Shown: positions 59,873-64,000 of the stretch, in pieces | Numbering within the stretch: the first letter of the stretch is position 1 | Layout of the letters: every line of letters begins with the position of its first letter | NCBI GenBank assembly: GCA_016720065.1 | Contig: JADJXY010000002.1 | Location: 2,865,001 to 2,929,000 of the forward strand | DNA from: Betaproteobacteria bacterium | GTDB taxonomy: Bacteria > Pseudomonadota > Gammaproteobacteria > Burkholderiales > Rhodocyclaceae | Reading direction: 5' to 3' | Length of the DNA stretch: 64,000 nt | The notes under the pieces: model-generated | Database searches by the model: none | What the model was told of the DNA's origin: nothing | What the model saw: only the letters and a program-made list of their open reading frames with translations | Translations under genes and position numbers: made by a program

Positions 59873-60208
59873 ATGCTAGTGAAATTTATTTCGAGCGAGA
59901 CCGGGGAGCTGATCATGTTCGCCGAAGTGGCGCGTCAATTGCTCCTTGCTCTGGGCAAACCTTGCGCCGCCCGAGGGGCCTTCACGGTGGAGGAAATGGC
60001 CGCTGCGGCCGCCCACCTGCGGGCTCTGGTGGATGGAGGGGCGTCGGGCGCAGCCGCCGGCGCGACGGGGTTGGGCGATGAGGAGGACGAGCCGCCGGTC
60101 TCCCTGGGGAGCCGGGCCTGGCCCTTCATCGACATGCTGGAGAGGACTGCCCGGGGTGGCTCCAGGGCGAATATCGTGTGGGAGGCGCCGGGGGACTTTT
60201 CCGCCTGA
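59873..60208 (+). CDS. DUF1840 protein
   Basis: The product is 111 residues, opening MLVKFISSETGELIMFAEVA and ending in SLGSRAWPFIDMLERT with a conserved tail. This is the DUF1840 family, common in betaproteobacteria. No function is known. It is divergent from the methyltransferase-like gene and convergent with the CheZ-like gene. Confidence 0.85.
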   Translation: MLVKFISSETGELIMFAEVARQLLLALGKPCAARGAFTVEEMAAAAAHLRALVDGGASGAAAGATGLGDEEDEPPVSLGSRAWPFIDMLERTARGGSRANIVWEAPGDFSA

Positions 60209-60218
60209 GGATGCCCCC

Positions 60219-60788
60219 TCAGAACAGTTCGATGTCGTCGCCTTTTTGCTTCATTTCGGCCATGTAGCGCTGCACGGCCTCGTGCACCGGGACGCCCTGC
60301 ATCACCGCTTCGAACATGTTCACTTCTTCGCGCATGGTGTATTTGGACTTGATGCGGTCCTGGAGCGCCACCCACTCCGCGGGGTTGTAGAGCTTGGCCT
60401 GGTTGGAAACCAGGTCGCTGAGGGAACCGAGGCTGTGGCCTACATGGACCAGGCGCTGGGCCAGCTTGTCGTAGAACTGGAAGGCGATGACCGCCTGGTG
60501 CACCATGCCCGAGACGTGTTCGGACATCCCGGTCAGTTCGGCCTTGGCTGCCCCCACTTCGGCGGTGTCGGGAAGCGTGCGGATGGTGTCGGACAGCTTC
60601 TGCATGCAGCCCGCCATGGTCGTGAAGGCGCTGGTCAGCACGTCCACCGAGGTATTGCTCTCGGTCATGGCCGCCTCGATCTGCACCGCCGCCAGTTCCA
60701 GCATGAGTACGGTTTCCCGCACCTGGCTCCAATTGAGGTCCGGCGCATGGGCCGAAGTGCCGCGCGGGGGGGTGTTTGTCTCAGCCAT
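60219..60788 (-). CDS. CheZ-like helical protein
   Basis: The product is 189 residues, almost all helix. The segment AFQFYDKLAQRLVHVGHSL has Asp107 and Gln111 in the same four-residue spacing as the catalytic Asp/Gln of CheZ, the phosphatase that dephosphorylates CheY. The overall similarity is weak and no chemotaxis gene is adjacent, so a CheZ-like phosphatase role is a proposal. Confidence 0.55.
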   Translation of the reverse strand: MAETNTPPRGTSAHAPDLNWSQVRETVLMLELAAVQIEAAMTESNTSVDVLTSAFTTMAGCMQKLSDTIRTLPDTAEVGAAKAELTGMSEHVSGMVHQAVIAFQFYDKLAQRLVHVGHSLGSLSDLVSNQAKLYNPAEWVALQDRIKSKYTMREEVNMFEAVMQGVPVHEAVQRYMAEMKQKGDDIELF

Positions 60789-60845
60789 CCTGTGATCCCT
60801 CTCTCCTCCGTTCTGGCGGGGGACTATACCGTATTTCGCCGCGGC

Positions 60846-61886
60846 CTATCCACAGGGGGACGAGGCTTCCCCCAGGAAGACCGGCTCCGGCACTAGGTTT
60901 ACGCCGAAGCGTTCGCGTACGTCCCGCTGTACGGCGTGCATCAGGGCGCGGACGTCGCTTCCCCGGCCGCCGCCCCGATTGACCAGAACCAGTGCCTGTT
61001 TTTCATACATCCCCACCGGACCGAGATTGCGGCCTTTCCACCCGGCCTGCTCGATGAGCCAGCCGGCGGCGAGCTTCACCCGGCCATCGGCTTGGGGATA
61101 GCGGGGCAGGGCGGGGAATCGACCCGCCAGGGCGGAGGCGAGCGCGCTGTCCACCACCGGGTTGTGGAAGAAGCTGCCGGCGTTGGGCAGCGCCGCCGGG
61201 TCGGGCAGCTTGCGGCGCCTTACCGCCATGACCGCCTGCGCCACCTCCCGCGGGCCGGGCTTGGCGGTAACGCGGGAATCGAGTTCCGCGGCGAGTTCTC
61301 CGTAGCGGACATTGGGCTGCCAGGCCTTGGGCAGGCGAAAGCTGACCGCGGTGATGGCGAAGCGCCCGCACAGGTGCCAGCCCTCCTGCTTGAACACGCT
61401 GTCACGGTAGGCAAAGCGGCAATCCTCGGGCGAGAAGGCCACCAGGCAGCCGGTGGCAAAGTCGTAGGCCTCGACCCGGGCGATGCGTTCGCCGACTTCC
61501 AGGCCGTAGGCGCCGATGTTCTGGATCGGTGCCGCCCCGACGGTGCCGGGAATGAGCGCCAGATTCTCCAGCCCCGGCCAGCCCTGCTCCAGGGTCCACA
61601 ATACGAAATCGTGCCAATTCTCGCCGGCCCCCGCTTCCACGATCCAGGCATCGTCCTCCTCCCGCACCAGGCGCCGGCCGCCCAGGGCCATGTGCAGCAC
61701 CAGCCCGGCGAAATCCCCGGCCAGCACCAGATTGCTACCGCCGCCGAGGATGAAGCGGGGTCCGGCGAGGCTGGCAGCCTCGTGCAGCTGCGCCACTTCG
61801 GTCACGCGCAGATAACGTTCCGCCCTGGCGGGGAGGCCGAGGGTGTTGAAGGGGGTGAGGTCAACTGGATCGCCGGGAGAGGGCAT
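60846..61886 (-). CDS. murB: UDP-N-acetylenolpyruvoylglucosamine reductase
   Basis: The product is 346 residues, an FAD enzyme that makes UDP-N-acetylmuramate for peptidoglycan. Motifs are LGGGSNLVLAGDFAGLVL, IQNIGAYGLEVGERI, the catalytic Ser region NAGSFFHNPVV and the C-terminal Glu in VPEPVFLGE. The ATG at 61886 (MPSPGDPVDLTPFNTLGLPA) is the family-like start. It is divergent from the DpnI-like gene. Confidence 0.95.
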   Translation of the reverse strand: MPSPGDPVDLTPFNTLGLPARAERYLRVTEVAQLHEAASLAGPRFILGGGSNLVLAGDFAGLVLHMALGGRRLVREEDDAWIVEAGAGENWHDFVLWTLEQGWPGLENLALIPGTVGAAPIQNIGAYGLEVGERIARVEAYDFATGCLVAFSPEDCRFAYRDSVFKQEGWHLCGRFAITAVSFRLPKAWQPNVRYGELAAELDSRVTAKPGPREVAQAVMAVRRRKLPDPAALPNAGSFFHNPVVDSALASALAGRFPALPRYPQADGRVKLAAGWLIEQAGWKGRNLGPVGMYEKQALVLVNRGGGRGSDVRALMHAVQRDVRERFGVNLVPEPVFLGEASSPCG

Positions 61887-62028
61887 GCTGCGGGGCTTTC
61901 CTGATGTAGGGTGAGGTGTGGGCTTGTGAGAACGCGTGCCGGGAGGGTTCACCGGACAAGCGATTGAAAACCGAGCACGGGAAGCCTGGCGCGAAAGCTG
62001 CCAAAGACCAACCAGGAAATAGTGATTC

Positions 62029-62793
62029 ATGGACATTTTGGGCCGCTACAGGAGCGCAACGCAACGTGCCCGCGTATTCAGCGAAGCTTGGGTCGAAGAG
62101 CACTTCAGGTGCCCGAGTTGTTCGGAACGCTTGCAAGCTACGCCCAACAACACCCAGGCCCTGGATTTCACTTGCCCATCCTGCTGCAGTGGATTCGAAC
62201 TTAAGAGCAAGAAAGGGGCGTTCGGCCGCACCGTTGCAGATGGCGCGTACGCAGCCATGCTGGCGCGCATTAGAGCCAGTCGGAGCACCAGCCTCATCTT
62301 GCTGGGCTACACGGAGGACTACCGAACAAGGAGTGTGATTGCCGTTCCGGCCAGATTTCTCGTCGAGGCATTGATCGTTCCCCGAAAACCCTTGGGGCCG
62401 CATTGTCGGCGGGCGGGTTGGCAAGGGTGCAACATCAATATCGGCCTCCTTCCACCTGATGGGCGAATCGTCTGCGTTCATGAGTTTGTGACCCGACCCC
62501 AGGCGGAGATATGCCAAGAGTGGAAAAGAACGGCTTTCCTTGAGGACAGTAATTCCGCAGCGCGAAGCTGGCTGGCTGTGATCATGGGAATCGTTTCCAG
62601 ACTCGAGCGGACTCGTTTCTCTCTAGCCGATGTTTACCAAGCCGAGGGTGAATTGGCAGAACGGTTTCCTGGCAACAGCAACCTTCGGGCAAAAATACGC
62701 CAGCAGTTGCAGGTGCTGCGGGACAAGGGTTGGTTGACCTTTTTGGGCAATGGGCAGTACGCGGTCAGTCGCCAATCGGCCCCGTATCACTGA
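62029..62793 (+). CDS. dpnI: DpnI-family type IIM restriction endonuclease (methyl-directed)
   Basis: The product is 254 residues, matching DpnI in length and throughout. An N-terminal zinc finger has Cys28, Cys31, Cys49 and Cys52. The PD-(D/E)XK catalytic residues are Asp46, Glu57 and Lys59 in GFELKSKKG, with the same spacing as in DpnI. RKPLGPHCRRAGWQGCNIN and the C-terminal winged helix (IRQQLQVLRDKGWLTFLGNGQY), which reads methyladenine in DpnI, are present. It should cut G(m6A)TC rather than unmethylated DNA. It is AT-richer than its neighbours, has no partner methylase, and sits between murB and metH, suggesting horizontal transfer. Confidence 0.9.
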   Translation: MDILGRYRSATQRARVFSEAWVEEHFRCPSCSERLQATPNNTQALDFTCPSCCSGFELKSKKGAFGRTVADGAYAAMLARIRASRSTSLILLGYTEDYRTRSVIAVPARFLVEALIVPRKPLGPHCRRAGWQGCNINIGLLPPDGRIVCVHEFVTRPQAEICQEWKRTAFLEDSNSAARSWLAVIMGIVSRLERTRFSLADVYQAEGELAERFPGNSNLRAKIRQQLQVLRDKGWLTFLGNGQYAVSRQSAPYH

Positions 62794-62809
62794 TAACGCT
62801 TGCAGGCCA

Positions 62810-64000
62810 TCACAGCACCGGCGCCAGCCACCGCTCGGCTTCCGGGAGGGGCATTCCCTTGCGGGACGCCCAGTCTTCCAGTTGATCGCGGCCGATCTTG
62901 GGGATGGCGAAGTAGCGGGCGGCGGGGTGGCCGATGAAGTAACCGGCGACCGAGGCGGCCGGGGTCATGGCGCAGGATTCGGTCAGGGCCATGCCGGCGT
63001 TGCCGGGCGCGTCGAGGAGGGCGAAGAGACCTTGCTTGGCGGTGTGGTCCGGGCAGGCGGGGTAACCGGGGGCAGGGCGGATTCCGGCGTAGGCCTCGGC
63101 GATCAGATCCTCGCTGGTCAGGGACTCGTCGACGGCATAGCCCCAGAATTGCTGGCGCACGCGCTGGTGCAGCCACTCCGCGGCCGCTTCGGCCAGACGG
63201 TCGGCCAGGGATTTGAGCAGGATGGCGGAGTAGTCGTCGTGGGCGGCCTCGAACTCGGCCAGTTTGTCCTCGATGCCCAAGCCGGCGGTGACGGCGAAGG
63301 CCCCGCAGTAGTCGCGCGGCCCAACAAAATCGGCCAGGGCCAGGTTGGGCCGGTCGGCGGGCTGCTTGTGCTGCTGGCGCAGGCCGACCCAGCGGGCGAT
63401 TTCGCTGCTGCGGGATTCGTCCTGGTAAAAGACGATGTCGTCGCCCAGGCCGGAAGCGGGCCAAAGGCCGAAGACGGCCCGGGCCGAGAGCCACTCTTCC
63501 TCGACCATGCGGGTCAGCATGCGCCGGGCGTCATCGTAGAGCTGGCGGGCCGTTTCGCCCACGGTTTCGCTTTCCAGGATGGCGGGGTAGCGGCCTGCCA
63601 GTTCCCAGGACTGGAAGAAGGGGGTCCAGTCGATGAAGAGCGTGAGGTCCTCCAGGTCGATATCCAGCGCCTGGACGCCGATGATCCGAGGCACGGTGGG
63701 GGTGTGCGTCTCGTTCCACGTGAAACGCCTGGCCCGGGCTTCGGCCAGCGTGACCAGGGTCGCGCCCTTGCGGCCGGCGTGTTCGGCACGCAGCGCCTCG
63801 TACTCGGCGGCGATTTCCGCCACATAACCCGCCTTCTGCTCCCGGGACAGCAACTTGGTGGCGACGCCGACGGCGCGGGAGGCATCGGGCACATAGACCA
63901 CCGGGCTGTCGGTGTTGGTGGCGATCTTGATGGCCGTGTGGGCGCGGCTGGTCGTCGCGCCGCCGATGAGCAGCGGCTGGGTCAGGCCCTGGCGCTTCAT
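62810..64000 (-). CDS. metH: Cobalamin-dependent methionine synthase, C-terminal part (5' outside window)
   Basis: The frame is open to the window edge at 64000, so this is the 3' part, about 396 residues. It opens in the end of the B12-binding domain (GGATTSRAHTAIKI) and covers the AdoMet-binding reactivation domain, including RPAPGYPACPDHT. MetH makes methionine from homocysteine and methyl-tetrahydrofolate. A parS site lies within it at 63713. The Met at the window edge is internal, not the start. It ends 16 bases from the end of the convergent DpnI-like gene. Confidence 0.96.
   Translation of the reverse strand: MKRQGLTQPLLIGGATTSRAHTAIKIATNTDSPVVYVPDASRAVGVATKLLSREQKAGYVAEIAAEYEALRAEHAGRKGATLVTLAEARARRFTWNETHTPTVPRIIGVQALDIDLEDLTLFIDWTPFFQSWELAGRYPAILESETVGETARQLYDDARRMLTRMVEEEWLSARAVFGLWPASGLGDDIVFYQDESRSSEIARWVGLRQQHKQPADRPNLALADFVGPRDYCGAFAVTAGLGIEDKLAEFEAAHDDYSAILLKSLADRLAEAAAEWLHQRVRQQFWGYAVDESLTSEDLIAEAYAGIRPAPGYPACPDHTAKQGLFALLDAPGNAGMALTESCAMTPAASVAGYFIGHPAARYFAIPKIGRDQLEDWASRKGMPLPEAERWLAPVL
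63713..63726. promoter_or_regulatory. parS-like ParB-binding site 5 (inside metH)
   Basis: GTTCCACGTGAAAC on the plus strand, the reverse complement of sites 1 to 3 (GTTTCACGTGGAAC). On the coding strand it encodes FTWN in MetH. Confidence 0.8.

Noticed and set aside
63960..64000. The Met codon at the window edge as the metH start
   Set aside because: The encoded sequence begins in the middle of the B12-binding domain; the real start is outside the window.

Overview
The window is GC-rich proteobacterial chromosome, starting inside dnaA and continuing through dnaN and gyrB, so it lies just downstream of the replication origin. The gene set (type-3 gshA, DUF1840, DUF4390 next to ntrYX-trkAH, and the DUF3348/DUF802/DUF2894 cluster) points to a betaproteobacterium, most likely Rhodocyclales. 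That placement is inference from gene content. Five ParB-binding parS-like 14-mers (1608, 24424, 34378, 44432, 63713) mark the region as the origin-proximal segregation domain.

Layout. 1-7.8 kb: dnaA end, dnaN, gyrB, a J-domain protein and an OsmC-YcaO fusion. 7.8-20.5 kb, minus strand: a small membrane protein, an HD-GYP response regulator overlapping a very large hybrid histidine kinase, apbE, gshB, gshA, an orphan N6-adenine-type DNA methyltransferase overlapping a response regulator, and an SPFH membrane protein. 20.6-24.8 kb: a YbiT-like ABC-F ATPase, a DUF1857 protein, an RsuA-type pseudouridine synthase, oxyR and a DUF2502 protein.

24.9-29.1 kb holds a tightly coupled minus-strand operon: DUF3348, a MotA/ExbB-like DUF802 protein with a very long coiled-coil tail, a MotB/OmpA-like partner, and DUF2894. 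It looks like a proton-driven stator of unassigned function, with the architecture of the ZorA/ZorB pair of the Zorya defence system. The DUF802 gene carries a one-base frameshift in this sequence. 29.1-32 kb is a small accessory island: a decayed katG 3' end, a HigBA-like toxin-antitoxin pair, and a Fic protein with an AbiEi-like N-terminal half. The intact katG follows.

32-54.8 kb is mostly housekeeping: katG, topB, glpD-glpK, dprA, a LysM protein, def-fmt, speD, an S1/P1 nuclease, then rsmB, DUF4390, ntrY, ntrX (with a degraded AAA+ domain), trkA, trkH and hemE. hemE ends inside the first of two abutting palindromic MITE-like elements. These are followed by an AT-rich stretch with two DnaA-box matches upstream of priA. 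57.5-64 kb: a MOSC protein, a ROK kinase, a methyltransferase-like protein, DUF1840, a CheZ-like protein, murB, a DpnI-family restriction enzyme that should cut methylated DNA, and the 3' end of metH.

Functional links: oxyR, katG, gshAB and speD cover oxidative-stress and thiol/polyamine metabolism. Several genes are translationally coupled by 1-4 base overlaps (hybrid kinase/HD-GYP, methyltransferase/response regulator, glpK/glpD, def/fmt, the stator operon).
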